DNA from: Bog-473 sp052140165
GTDB lineage: Bacteria > Actinomycetota > Acidimicrobiia > Acidimicrobiales > RAAP-2
Reading direction: 5' to 3'
Assembly (NCBI GenBank): GCA_052140165.1
Contig: JBKQUM010000169.1
Coordinates: forward strand, 1 to 64,000
Length of the DNA: 64,000 bases
The notes beneath the pieces are model-generated. The model did not search any database, was not told where the DNA came from, and saw nothing but the letters and a program-made list of their open reading frames with translations. Positions 52,035 to 60,164 of the stretch are shown here, piece after piece (positions within the stretch are counted from its first letter, which is position 1; the number at the start of each line of letters is the position of its first letter). Position numbers and translations under genes: made by a program.

Positions 52035-53773
52035 CGCCTCGCTTCCCTCTCGAGCTTCGTCGCATCGAGGTCGACCGCGAGCGTCATCTCCTCCAACGAA
52101 CCCGTGACGACGACTCCGTAGTCCCGGAACGCACCCTCGATCGAGACGTACTCGTCCCAGACGTCATCGAGCACCGCGGTGGGATCGCGGTCGAGCGGGT
52201 CGCCCCATCCCCCGCCGCCCCCGAACCGGTACACGAGCTGCTCACCCGTCTGCAGGAGCTTGTTGGCCACCGAGGGGTTCACCTCCGTGTCCCCCACCAT
52301 GCAGTGATCCGGGGACCCGTGGTGCCCGCCGGCGATGCCGGGGTGGATGTGACGCTGATTCACCACGTACTGGTTGACGTAGGTGGGAGTGCGGACCTCC
52401 TTCACGAAGTTGCTGCCGCAACCCCCGCGCCACTCACCCGGCCCCCCGGAGTCGGTGATGTAGTTCCGGCCGCGGAGGATGTGCGGGAAGAGGTGCTCGT
52501 TGATTTCCGCGCTCGCCTTGATCAGGTTGCCGCTCGCGGCGGCAAGGGCGCCCCATGCGTCCTGTCCCCGCACTGCATTCACCCATCCGGCATTGACCTC
52601 ACCGCCGTGGTCGAAGAAGGAGTGCCCGGTACGCGGGTCCTCGTCACCCCACATTTGGCGCGGACTCCCGTACTTGTAGCTCTGCGGGGCGCAGCGATCC
52701 GGGATGATCTGGCTCATGGCCAGTGCGATGGCGTCGCTGACCTCTACTCCGGGGTGGTGGGTCCCGCTGGAGACCGGCTTGCCCTCGGTCGGGTTGAGGC
52801 ACGAGCCCTCCGGGACCCGCAGCTCCATGCAGTCGAAGAACCCCTCGTTCTTGGGGATGCTGGCGTCGACCATGCTCGCCAGCTGGGCGATCGCGTTGCC
52901 CCGGGTGTTCCCGAAGGTCGACCACGCCTGGATCTCGGGGCGGCTGTCCGAACCCGCGAAGTCGATGATCAGCCGGTCCCCGTCGACCGTGACGGCTACG
53001 TGGACGTGGATGTCACGGTTCCCAGCCGGGTCGGCGTCGAAGTAGACATCCGCCTCGTAGGTCCCGTCGGGCCAGGCGGCGATCTCCTGGGAGAAGCGCC
53101 GGCGGGCGTCGGCGATCGACCAGTCCACGGCCGAGCGCACCACGTCGGCCCCGTAGTCGTCGATGATCGACTTCAGTCGTTCGGCGCCGAGTTGGGCCGC
53201 ACCCACCTGCGAACGGAGATCGCCGACGAATCCGGCCAGTCGATTGTTGGCCCGCATCATCAGGACGACGTCCCGACGCTCCACGCCGGCGTCGAGGATC
53301 TTGAGGATCGGGTACCTCGTGCCTTCGCTCCAGATGTCCTTGGCGAAGACGTTGTACCCGCCGGCCATGGCGCCCCCGGTGTCGCCATGATGGCACTGGA
53401 TCGACGCGAACAGGACCAGATTTCCGTCGTCGTCGAACACCGGGCTGAACACGTTGAAGTCGGGAAGATGCCCGCCACCGTGGTAGGGGTCGTTGGCCAC
53501 GATCACGTCGCCGGGGTGCAGATCTTCCTCGAAGAAGTCGATCGCCAGGCGCACGGGCAGGGTCGAGGACAACATGAATTGCGGGATGCCGACGGACAGC
53601 GCGGCCAACCTGCCGCTGTGGTCGAGAATCGTCGCGTTGCGCTCGTTCGATTGGTTGAGGATCGGGGTGGTGGCGGTGCGCGAGACGTAGGTGGCCATCT
53701 CGAACGAGACGGTCTCCATGGCCGAGCGGATCACTGACGCCGTGACGCCGTCGGTGCCTGGAAGTGAGGTCAT
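52031..53773 (-). CDS. Hydantoinase B/oxoprolinase subunit (HyuB-like)
   Basis: A 580-residue B subunit of the hydantoinase/acetone carboxylase family. Hallmark segments include SRTATTPILNQSNERNATIL, HPGDVIVANDPYHGGGHLPD, CHHGDTGG and the C-terminal FGGGGGWGDPLDRDP. The ATG at 53773 follows a run of seven G. It is the first gene of the minus-strand series HyuB, HyuA, LLM and perhaps epoxide hydrolase. The repeated element at 53987-54006 lies 213 bases upstream, in a 281-base gap before the next gene. Confidence 0.92.
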   Translation of the reverse strand: MTSLPGTDGVTASVIRSAMETVSFEMATYVSRTATTPILNQSNERNATILDHSGRLAALSVGIPQFMLSSTLPVRLAIDFFEEDLHPGDVIVANDPYHGGGHLPDFNVFSPVFDDDGNLVLFASIQCHHGDTGGAMAGGYNVFAKDIWSEGTRYPILKILDAGVERRDVVLMMRANNRLAGFVGDLRSQVGAAQLGAERLKSIIDDYGADVVRSAVDWSIADARRRFSQEIAAWPDGTYEADVYFDADPAGNRDIHVHVAVTVDGDRLIIDFAGSDSRPEIQAWSTFGNTRGNAIAQLASMVDASIPKNEGFFDCMELRVPEGSCLNPTEGKPVSSGTHHPGVEVSDAIALAMSQIIPDRCAPQSYKYGSPRQMWGDEDPRTGHSFFDHGGEVNAGWVNAVRGQDAWGALAAASGNLIKASAEINEHLFPHILRGRNYITDSGGPGEWRGGCGSNFVKEVRTPTYVNQYVVNQRHIHPGIAGGHHGSPDHCMVGDTEVNPSVANKLLQTGEQLVYRFGGGGGWGDPLDRDPTAVLDDVWDEYVSIEGAFRDYGVVVTGSLEEMTLAVDLDATKLEREARR

Positions 53774-53986
53774 TGGCGGGCCCCCCCGATTGGATGTGAG
53801 GTCGGTGTCGAGCGACCGGACCTTGGCTGCCACCAGCGGTGACCTGCGGCGACCAACGCCGAAGCTACCAGCATGTTTCGGGCGAAACCCCGACGCAGGT
53901 GCCGGCTCGCCGCCCTGCGACCGGACGGCTCACACGAGCTCGATCGGTTGGATTCCGGTCTGCTGATCGACCGACCAGCCATTTGA

Positions 53987-54006
53987 TGCCATATTCTGAC
54001 ATTAAA
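53987..54006. promoter_or_regulatory. Repeated 20-base operator-like element, copy 3
   Basis: TGCCATATTCTGACATTAAA is the third copy of the element, upstream of the HyuB-HyuA-LLM series. It differs from copy 2 at only four positions. The intergenic space 53774-54054 holds no convincing gene. Confidence 0.5.
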
Positions 54007-54054
54007 TCCCGCCGGGTGGCGGCCCGCAAGCGGCCAGCCGCGAGACCGCAGTCG

Positions 54055-54939
54055 TCACCCCGCGCGCGAAGAGCACCCCTCCACCCAGTCGGCCACGTCC
54101 GCGGCCATGGCCTCGGGATCCTCCAGTGGCCCGAAATGGCCAAGCCGGGGCCGCTCCATCAGCGTGCCCCGCGGCAGGGCGGCCGCGATGGCCGGTGCGA
54201 ACGCTGCGGGACTCATCGGTTCGGGACGTCCGACCACGATCGCCACCGGTAGGCCGAGTGAATCCACCGTGGCCCACGCACCGCTGGTGGCGGCCCGGCG
54301 GAAGACCTCGGCTTCGGTGGAAGGTCGACAGCGCAGAGTGACCGAGCCGTCCGGGGTGGGTGCGAAGCCGCCGTCGACGTAGGCCCGAAGGGCATCCGGG
54401 TGCAACTGGTCGAGCGGAGGCTTGGATCGATAGTTCTCGTACGCCTGGTCCAGGGAGTCGAACTCGTCACGGCGCCGGGAGGCCGCTTCGGACATGGGGT
54501 TGTCGCCGTCGAAGAGCGGCCTGTCCGCTGGAGGGACGATGACCGGCTCGTACAGCCACAGCGAGCGAAAGGCGTCAGGTCTGGCCGCCGCAGCCAACAC
54601 CAATGCGGCGCCGCCCATCGAATGCCCGATGCCGTGAAGAGGTCCGACGGGCAAGTGATCGCTGCCCAGAACGGCCAGGACGTCGTCGGCCATGCGCGAC
54701 CAGGCCACCCCAGCCCCCGGCGGCAGTTCGGACAGGCCATGGCCTCGGAGATCGAGCGACACACACCGGTATCGATCGCTCAGGAGGGACGCCATCGGCT
54801 CCCACACCCGACCGTGAAGCCCCGTGGCGTGCGAGAAGAGCAGCACCGGAGTCGCCGCGTCGCTCGGTCCGTCCAGGTCGTGCAGCGCGATCCGCACGCC
54901 GTCGCCGGATTCGATCAATTCGTGCGCACGGCCTGCCAT
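54055..54939 (-). CDS. Alpha/beta hydrolase
   Basis: A 294-residue alpha/beta hydrolase. HG-type oxyanion segment SHATGLHGRVWEPMA, DLRGHGLSE, the nucleophile elbow GHSMGG and the C-terminal histidine in RLGHFGPLEDP are clear. The start is uncertain: the ATG at 54939 begins a typical family N-terminus but has no ribosome-binding site, and the frame is open to a GTG at 55071. It could hydrolyse an ester, lactone or C-C bond. It is the last recognisable intact gene before a decayed stretch. Confidence 0.83.
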   Translation of the reverse strand: MAGRAHELIESGDGVRIALHDLDGPSDAATPVLLFSHATGLHGRVWEPMASLLSDRYRCVSLDLRGHGLSELPPGAGVAWSRMADDVLAVLGSDHLPVGPLHGIGHSMGGAALVLAAAARPDAFRSLWLYEPVIVPPADRPLFDGDNPMSEAASRRRDEFDSLDQAYENYRSKPPLDQLHPDALRAYVDGGFAPTPDGSVTLRCRPSTEAEVFRRAATSGAWATVDSLGLPVAIVVGRPEPMSPAAFAPAIAAALPRGTLMERPRLGHFGPLEDPEAMAADVADWVEGCSSRAG

Positions 54940-55089
54940 GGCGAGCGAAAGGATATCGGGCTGCGCACAGAATCGGAGAGCCGACCCGACGTTGCCTGCG
55001 AGATAGGCCGGCAGGCCATCCGGTCTGAAGGACGCCGAGACGCGCTCCTCGGCGAGCACCGACCGAGTCACGGCCCGTTCCGTTCTCGC

Positions 55090-55425
55090 GGTTCACGAGG
55101 CCGTCGACGTAGGATCACCGATCGTCGATGCCACTTCAACCTCCCGTGACTCAGGCCTCGGTGATCGCGACCTCGTCTCGATGCTCGACGACCACGGGCT
55201 CTCCGTCGCGGAGATCGATCCTGTCCGGTCGTGGCTGCCGGGAGAAGGTGACCTCGACCTGGGCACCTTCGTCGCCAACGTGCCCGACGCCGGGGTGAGG
55301 TGCCCGATCGGTGTGGAGGTCTTCTCCGACATCCTTCATTCGCTTCCTCCGCAGCGGACAACGCCCGTATGGCGGGACATTCGGCGCGACGGGTGCTCGA
55401 TACCCTCCGACGATCCGGAGGGTGA
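55090..55425 (+). pseudogene. Fragment of a sugar phosphate isomerase/epimerase-like gene
   Basis: The plus frame through 55181-55375 encodes WLPGEGDLDLGTFVANVPDA and GVEVFSDILHSLPP, the C-terminal part of xylose-isomerase-fold sugar phosphate isomerases. The match then continues in a different frame as ADNARMAGHSARRVLDTLRR to a TGA at 55423-55425. This indicates a frameshift. The upstream two-thirds of such a gene (about 250-300 residues in full) are missing or scrambled. Confidence 0.6.
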
Positions 55426-55965
55426 CATCGGTCGCGCATCCGCCAGGTCGTTGGACCGACCGACGTACCGTCGTTCCTAGGCGCCGATCGCCCGGGGGAC
55501 GAGAGCCGAATGCGAATTCTGTGCTTCTCGGCGACGCAATGGAACCCCTGTGGCCGCGAAGCCCTTACGGGTGATCGGAGGCCTGTGAGCGCCTTCAACC
55601 TACGTCGACGGGTTCGGCATTGAGGCGTACCTCAACCTCGATCATGCGCCGAGTATCGGCCCGTCGTTGACGCTGTGCGGGACACCGTCGAGCAGAAGAT
55701 CCACGCAAGTGATCTCCCCGTCCCCCATCATCGAGGTGTTCCTGAACGACGTACGGAGAGACTTCCCGGACAGCGAAAAGAGGAAGCTCACCCGGTACGT
55801 CGAGGAGATCGGGCGGACGACGTCGCTCGTCGGATAGGCGCGGAGGAGGGGTGGGAGAACTCTCCCTGGGAGTGGCTCCTGAGCGACTTGATTGCCTACG
55901 GCCGAGACTGAACGTCCGCGTCGAGACGACACGTCGCCGGGATCTCGCCCATACGCGGGTCAGGG
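55426..55965. other. Decayed stretch with one short coding-like segment
   Basis: No intact gene is seen. A plus-strand segment at 55709-55837 reads as about 42 residues (PIIEVFLNDVRRDFPDSEKR, then KLTRYVEEIGRTTSLVG) and ends in TAG. Its composition looks protein-like, but it matches no family that I recognise. It opens with a GTG and has no ribosome-binding site, so it is probably a 3' fragment of a lost gene. Confidence 0.35.
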
Positions 55966-56310
55966 TCAGTGAAGATGCTGTTGCCAGTCGGGTGGGACAC
56001 GTCCGGCGGGCCCCGGTGTCGGCTGGTCGAGAGGGTGGGCGAGGGGCGGGGCGAGCTGGGGCCCATCGTAATAGTCCTGGCTGTCGTAGTCCCAGAACCA
56101 GTCCTCATCCGGCTCGAAGCTCCGGACGATGGAGTGACCCGTCTGACGAGCATGCCGACTCGCGTGCTGGCTGGGCGAGCTGTCGCAGCAACCGACCACC
56201 CCGCATGCGGCACACCGTCGGAGGTGGAGCCACCACCCGTCGCTCTTCAGGCATTCCGCACAACCGGATCCGCTCGGTTCGACCGAAGCATTGATCAACT
56301 CGTCAGTCAT
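55966..56310 (-). CDS. UBP-type zinc finger protein
   Basis: A 114-residue protein with a ZnF-UBP domain. CAECLKSDGWWLHLRRCAAC, then GCCDSS and HASRHARQTGHSIVRSFEPD, supply the Cys/His ligands, followed by the characteristic WFWDY aromatic tail. In eukaryotes this domain binds the C-terminus of ubiquitin; in actinobacteria small stand-alone forms are common and of unknown function. The C-terminal 30 residues are proline-rich. It is the only intact gene within the decayed region 55.1-56.9 kb. Confidence 0.85.
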   Translation of the reverse strand: MTDELINASVEPSGSGCAECLKSDGWWLHLRRCAACGVVGCCDSSPSQHASRHARQTGHSIVRSFEPDEDWFWDYDSQDYYDGPQLAPPLAHPLDQPTPGPAGRVPPDWQQHLH

Positions 56311-56399
56311 CTTCTGAACCTACCAATCCGCACGTCTGGCCCTTGTGAGTATGCGCCGCTGGCAGCTCCATGACACCAGTAGGCCCCCCGGGTCAACCG

Positions 56400-56510
56400 T
56401 CTCTCCGGTGGCGACGAGCTCACGGAGGGTTGGCCAACGTGGCGAAGCATTCGCAGGCGACGACTGCGCGAGTGCACGTACGAGAGTCAACGGTCTCCGT
56501 TCCCATGCAT
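56400..56510 (+). pseudogene. Fragment of a sensor histidine kinase ATPase domain
   Basis: The plus frame at 56424-56501 encodes GGLANVAKHSQATTARVHVR followed by EST. This is the N-box (asparagine in ANVAKHS) of a NarL-type sensor kinase HATPase domain. Nothing before or after it in any frame continues the domain, so it is a short remnant of about 30 residues. Confidence 0.55.
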
Positions 56511-56661
56511 GCCTCGGCGCCTGAGCCGTGTCGGCTTGGGACCAGGGTCTTCCGCTGGTGCGAGGGACGTGCCCTGGACGGAAAAATCCGACGAGTGGAA
56601 GAGCTCGTTCGATTTGCAAGGGCGGTGTGACCGTGTCGGCCTCAGGCGCGGCCGGAGACCG

Positions 56662-56886
56662 ATGAATCCGGTGGCCACCCGTCCCAGCGCGATCGGAGGC
56701 AGTGCGCACGTCGATCCGCGGGATCCGGTTTCGATCGGCCACTGGTACCTGCACGCGCGAAGCGCGCACCGCGACGGCGAGGTGATCCGAGCCTACGACG
56801 AGCTGCAGAAGGAGACGGATCGGCTGTTCGTGCGGCTGACACAGACGGGTGGACCTACGTCGGTGCGCGTCGTGTTCATCGCACCT
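56662..56886 (+). pseudogene. Truncated gene of unknown function (N-terminal part)
   Basis: The ATG at 56662 has GGAG six bases upstream. It opens about 75 residues of protein-like sequence: DPVSIGHWYLHARSAHRDGE, VIRAYDELQKETDRLFVRLT and TSVRVVFI. This resembles the start of an uncharacterised actinobacterial protein family. The frame then runs to 57906 only as the antisense of the epimerase gene. The coding character stops near 56886, so the gene seems to have been cut by a rearrangement that joined it to the end of the epimerase locus. Confidence 0.5.
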
Positions 56887-56958
56887 GGGGAACCCCCCGG
56901 TCGGTCGCTTGCTCCCCCGGCTGGGTCCTCCCGTCGTGCAACGACAGCTTCGGGGGAA

Positions 56959-57882
56959 CTAGGCCTCGCGGTAGTAGTGGTCCTGCTCGAGATCCTCGAG
57001 CAGCGAGGGCCCGATCGGCTCCCATCCGAGCAGCTCCATGGTCCCGGTGGCGGCGGCGGGGCTGTCCAAGCCGATGAAGTGGCCCAGAGGGGCGAAGTGC
57101 TCGGCGGCATCGGCGGGGGCCACGGACGCCGAGGGGACGCCCAGGTGGCGGCCCATCGCGTGCGCGATCTCCCGGAAGGCGACTCCCTCGTCGCCGACCG
57201 CGTGCAAGACCGAGCCGGCGGGGGCCGCCTCGACGGCGAGGCGGGCGAGGCGGGCGGCGTCCGTGCGGTGCACGGCCGGCCAACGATTGGATCCGTCCCC
57301 CACGTATCCGGCCACGCCGCGCTGTCGGGCGATGCCGGCGATGATGGCCATGAACCCGTTGTCGCCGTCGCCGTGGACCGTCGGCGGGAGGCGCAGCACC
57401 GACGAGCGGACGCCGACGCCCCTCAGGGACAGTGTGAGGAGCGCGGTGGCCGCCCGCACCCCGGCGGGATTGGCCCGGATCTCCGCGCCGGGGACGAGCC
57501 CGTCGTCCTCGGTCGCCACCCGGCCTGCCGTCACCCCGAGCAGGCCCGAGGCGAGCACGAACGGACGGTCGGAGTCCGCCAGCGCCGCGCCCATGGCCTC
57601 CACGGCCCGCCTGTCGGCCGCGCCCGCGGCGGCGAAGTTGCCGCCGAAGGCCACCTCGTGCTGGAACGCCAGGTGGATCACCCCGTCGGAGTCGGCGGCG
57701 GCCTTGGCCAGGCCGTCGGGATCGTCGAGGTCGCCTCGCTGCACCATGGCGCCGGCCGCCTCGAGCGCCTGCGCCGACGCCTCGGAGCGGGCGAGGCCCA
57801 CCACCTCGTGGCCTGCTCCGCGCAGCTCGGGCACGACGGCCGAGCCGATCCAACCCGATGCACCGGTGACAAAGATCCTCAT
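56959..57882 (-). CDS. NAD-dependent epimerase/dehydratase family protein (extended/atypical SDR)
   Basis: A 307-residue extended SDR. The cofactor motif is TGASGWIG, GDLDD and HLAFQHEV follow. In place of the usual YxxxK catalytic pair there is no obvious tyrosine motif, as in atypical SDRs that act as NAD(P)-dependent reductases. The ATG at 57882 has GGAGG eight bases upstream. It is divergent from a TetR gene, and two strong dyads lie between them. It is most likely repressed by that TetR. Confidence 0.88.
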   Translation of the reverse strand: MRIFVTGASGWIGSAVVPELRGAGHEVVGLARSEASAQALEAAGAMVQRGDLDDPDGLAKAAADSDGVIHLAFQHEVAFGGNFAAAGAADRRAVEAMGAALADSDRPFVLASGLLGVTAGRVATEDDGLVPGAEIRANPAGVRAATALLTLSLRGVGVRSSVLRLPPTVHGDGDNGFMAIIAGIARQRGVAGYVGDGSNRWPAVHRTDAARLARLAVEAAPAGSVLHAVGDEGVAFREIAHAMGRHLGVPSASVAPADAAEHFAPLGHFIGLDSPAAATGTMELLGWEPIGPSLLEDLEQDHYYREA

Positions 57883-57903
57883 GGGAATACCTCCTGCGAC
57901 AGC

Positions 57904-57951
57904 TGATGACAGTAACTGTCATCACAGTACTCGTGATGTCAGTCACTGTCA
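57904..57951. promoter_or_regulatory. Two TetR operators between divergent genes
   Basis: Site 1 has the core TGACAGTAACTGTCA (57907-57921), extended by three more paired bases on each side to a perfect 21-base palindrome at 57904-57924. Site 2 is TGTCAGTCACTGTCA (57937-57951). Their centres are 30 bases apart, about three helical turns, so dimers would sit on the same DNA face. A TAGAAT hexamer at 57955-57960 may be the -10 element of the TetR gene. Confidence 0.75.
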
Positions 57952-57967
57952 ACGTAGAATGGGGTCC

Positions 57968-58537
57968 ATGGGTCGATGGCAGCCGGACAGTCGTGGGCGA
58001 CTGCAGGAGGCGGCACTCGCTCTCTACTCGGAGCGGGGATTCGACCAGACCACTGCGGCGCAGATCGCCGACCGGGCCGGCTTGACCGAGCGCACATTCT
58101 TCCGCCACTTCGCGGACAAGCGCGAGGTGCTCTTCGGTGGTTCTGCCCTCCTCGGGGAGCGGATCGTCGCCGGCGTGGTCGGCGCTCCGGCGGGCGACGG
58201 GCCCCTCGACGCCGTTGCCCGCGGGCTCGACGCTGCGGCCGCCATGCTCGGAGAGTTTCGCCGGGACCTGTCCCGCCAGCGCCAGACCGTGATCGAGGCC
58301 AACCCCGAGCTCCGCGAGCGCGAGCTCACCAAGTTGGCCGACTACGCCGCCGCGGTGGCGGTGGCCCTGCGTCAACGGGGCGTGGGCGAGCTGCAGGCGA
58401 CGTTGGCCGCCGAGACCGGCATGACGGTGCTGCGCGTGGCCATGCAGCGGTGGGCCGCCACGGACAACAGCGAGGACCTCTCGACCATCATGCGCGATTC
58501 CGTCGCAGAGCTGCGGGCGGTGGCGGGCAGCGGCTGA
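57968..58537 (+). CDS. TetR family transcriptional regulator
   Basis: A 189-residue TetR protein. The DNA-binding domain is RGRLQEAALALYSERGFDQT followed by IADRAGLTERTFFRHFADKR, an FFRHF variant of the usual YxHF helix. The start is the ATG at 57968, or 57959 in the same frame; neither has a ribosome-binding site, and a TAGAAT box ends only 8 bases before, so a leaderless message is possible. It probably represses itself and the divergent epimerase-like gene through the paired operators. Confidence 0.9.
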   Translation: MGRWQPDSRGRLQEAALALYSERGFDQTTAAQIADRAGLTERTFFRHFADKREVLFGGSALLGERIVAGVVGAPAGDGPLDAVARGLDAAAAMLGEFRRDLSRQRQTVIEANPELRERELTKLADYAAAVAVALRQRGVGELQATLAAETGMTVLRVAMQRWAATDNSEDLSTIMRDSVAELRAVAGSG

Positions 58538-58543
58538 GCCGGG

Positions 58544-58771
58544 TCAGCTCCCCGAGCCGTCGCGGCGGCCGGGTGGCATCCGCACCACTGTGCGACCGGT
58601 CGTCGCCCGCCGCTCGAGCGACTCGAGCGCGGCGGGGACCTCCGCGAAGTCGATCTCCCGGCCGATGACCGGGCGGATCGTCCCGGTCCGGGCGAGGTGC
58701 AAGATGCGGTTCCAGATGTCGACGCCCTGTGCAGTGGACAGGAAGTTCATGCCGAACGGACGGGCCGGCCG
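58544..58771 (-). pseudogene. C-terminal fragment of an MDR quinone oxidoreductase-like gene
   Basis: About 70 residues on the minus strand (FLSTAQGVDIWNRILHLART, REIDFAEVPAALESLERRAT and TTGRTVVRM to the stop at 58544) match the C-terminus of zinc-free MDR reductases. The rest of the roughly 330-residue protein is absent; the frame continues only as antisense of the promoter and amidohydrolase copy 2. The junction lies near the dyad at 58798. The complete MDR protein at 130-1107 is of the same superfamily. Confidence 0.72.
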
Positions 58772-58797
58772 CGGCGAGTCGACGTAGGCGAAGAGAA

Positions 58798-58831
58798 TGA
58801 AATTGACACCGACGTCAATTTCATATATCTT
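58798..58831 (+). promoter_or_regulatory. Promoter and dyad upstream of amidohydrolase copy 2
   Basis: TGAAATTGAC and GTCAATTTCA (58798-58823) are perfect 10-base arms around a 6-base spacer. The inner 18-mer (58802-58819) equals that before amidohydrolase copy 1 except for two spacer bases. TTGACA (58803-58808) and TATCTT (58826-58831), 17 bases apart, form a likely promoter, so a bound repressor would cover the -35 box. Confidence 0.65.
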
Positions 58832-58903
58832 GGTGAGCGTGCCCAGCTCTCCGGGCACCATGATGCTGCCGGAGCTGCCCCGCTCCGAGACAACGGAGGA
58901 CTC

Positions 58904-60094
58904 ATGGAACGCCGCCTCGACTATCCGGTCTTCGACGCCGACAACCACATGTACGAGCAGCCGGACGCGTTCACGCGCTACCTGCCTGACGAGTACAAGA
59001 ACGTGATCAAGTACGTGCAGGTGAACGGGCGCGACAAGCTCGCCATCAAGAACGTGATCTCGGAGTACATCCCGAACCCGACCTTCACCGTGGTGGCCCG
59101 GCCCGGTGCCCAGGCGGAGTTCTTCAAGAACGGCAACCCCGAGGGCAAGTCCCGCCGCGAGATGCTCGGCGAGCCGATGCGCGCCCTCGACGCCTTCTTC
59201 AAGCCCGAGCCTCGCCTCCAATTGATGGACGAACAGGGCGTCGACCGGGCCATCATGTGGCCCACCCTGGCCAGCGTCCTCGAGGAACGCCTTCACAACG
59301 ATCCTGAGGCCAGCCATGTCATCATCCACTCCCTGAACCAATGGATGCACGAGGAGTGGACCTTCAACTACAAGGACCGTATCTACCCCACCCCCGTCAT
59401 CACGTTGCCGATCGTGGACGAGGCCATCCGCGAGCTCGACTGGGTCGTCGAGCGCGGCGCCAAGATCATCCTCATCCGGCCCGCCCCGGTACCCAGCCTG
59501 AAGGGCTTCCGCTCGTTCGCCCTGCCCGAGTTCGACCCGTTCTGGTCCAAGGTCCAGGAGTACGACGTGACGGTCGGCATGCACGCCTCCGACGACGGCA
59601 TGACCCGCTACTACAACCAGTGGGAGGGCCACCACGACGAGCTCCTGCCGTTCGCGAACGCGACGGCCTTCGGGAACGTGGCGCACTTCTTGAACCGCGG
59701 CATCTTCGACGCCATGGCGTCGGCGGTCTGCCACGGCATGCTGTCGCGGTTCCCTCGCATCCGCGTGCTGCCGGTCGAGAACGGGTCGAGCTGGGTGCTG
59801 CCCCTCATCGATGCCCTGGGCCACTCGTACGCGCAGCAGCCACGCCTCTATGCCGAGGACCCGGTCGCCGTGTTGCGCCGCAACGTGTGGATCCACCCCT
59901 TCTTCGAGGAGAACCCGCTGGGTCTCATCAAGGCCATCGGCACCGACCGCGTCGTCTTCGGCTCTGACTACCCGCACCCGGAGGGTCTGGCCGACCCGGT
60001 CTCGTACGCCGAGGAGCTGGACAGCCTGCCCAGGGAGGACGTCGAGAAGATCATGGGTGGCAACCTGGCCGAGGCCCTCAAGATCGCTGCCTGA
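58904..60094 (+). CDS. Amidohydrolase family 2 protein (ACMSD-like), copy 2
   Basis: A 396-residue paralogue of the protein at 17858-19048. Shared segments run the whole length: FDADNHMYE, SEYIPNPTFTVVARPGAQ, HSLNQWMHEEWTFNY, ILIRPAPVP, GMHASDDG and FGSDYPHPEG. The metal and catalytic residues expected of the ACMSD-type barrel are kept (Asp-x-Asp-Asn-His, mid-protein His, C-terminal Asp). GGAGG precedes the ATG. Two copies under the same dyad suggest a single inducer, perhaps acting on different intermediates. The gene seems to have inserted next to the MDR remnant. Confidence 0.9.
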   Translation: MERRLDYPVFDADNHMYEQPDAFTRYLPDEYKNVIKYVQVNGRDKLAIKNVISEYIPNPTFTVVARPGAQAEFFKNGNPEGKSRREMLGEPMRALDAFFKPEPRLQLMDEQGVDRAIMWPTLASVLEERLHNDPEASHVIIHSLNQWMHEEWTFNYKDRIYPTPVITLPIVDEAIRELDWVVERGAKIILIRPAPVPSLKGFRSFALPEFDPFWSKVQEYDVTVGMHASDDGMTRYYNQWEGHHDELLPFANATAFGNVAHFLNRGIFDAMASAVCHGMLSRFPRIRVLPVENGSSWVLPLIDALGHSYAQQPRLYAEDPVAVLRRNVWIHPFFEENPLGLIKAIGTDRVVFGSDYPHPEGLADPVSYAEELDSLPREDVEKIMGGNLAEALKIAA

Positions 60095-60116
60095 GCACTC
60101 CGAGATCACTCCTCAT

Positions 60117-60158
60117 GCCCGGCGTCGGATTCGTCGGTCTGCGAGACCGTCGCCGGGC
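60117..60158. terminator. Nested hairpin between convergent genes
   Basis: An outer perfect 8-base stem (GCCCGGCG, 60117-60124, with CGCCGGGC, 60151-60158) encloses an inner hairpin CGGTCT-GCG-AGACCG (60135-60149). It lies in the 70-base gap between the converging amidohydrolase and TetR genes and is the best bidirectional terminator candidate in the window. Confidence 0.6.
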
Positions 60159-60164
60159 AATCGG

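Noticed and set aside
56662..57906. One long protein from the ATG at 56662 through 57906
   Set aside because: Only about the first 75 codons look protein-like; the rest is antisense of the epimerase gene. It is treated as a truncated gene.
58544..60109. A 521-codon minus-strand gene containing an MDR C-terminus
   Set aside because: All but the last 70 codons are antisense to amidohydrolase copy 2; only the C-terminal fragment is real.
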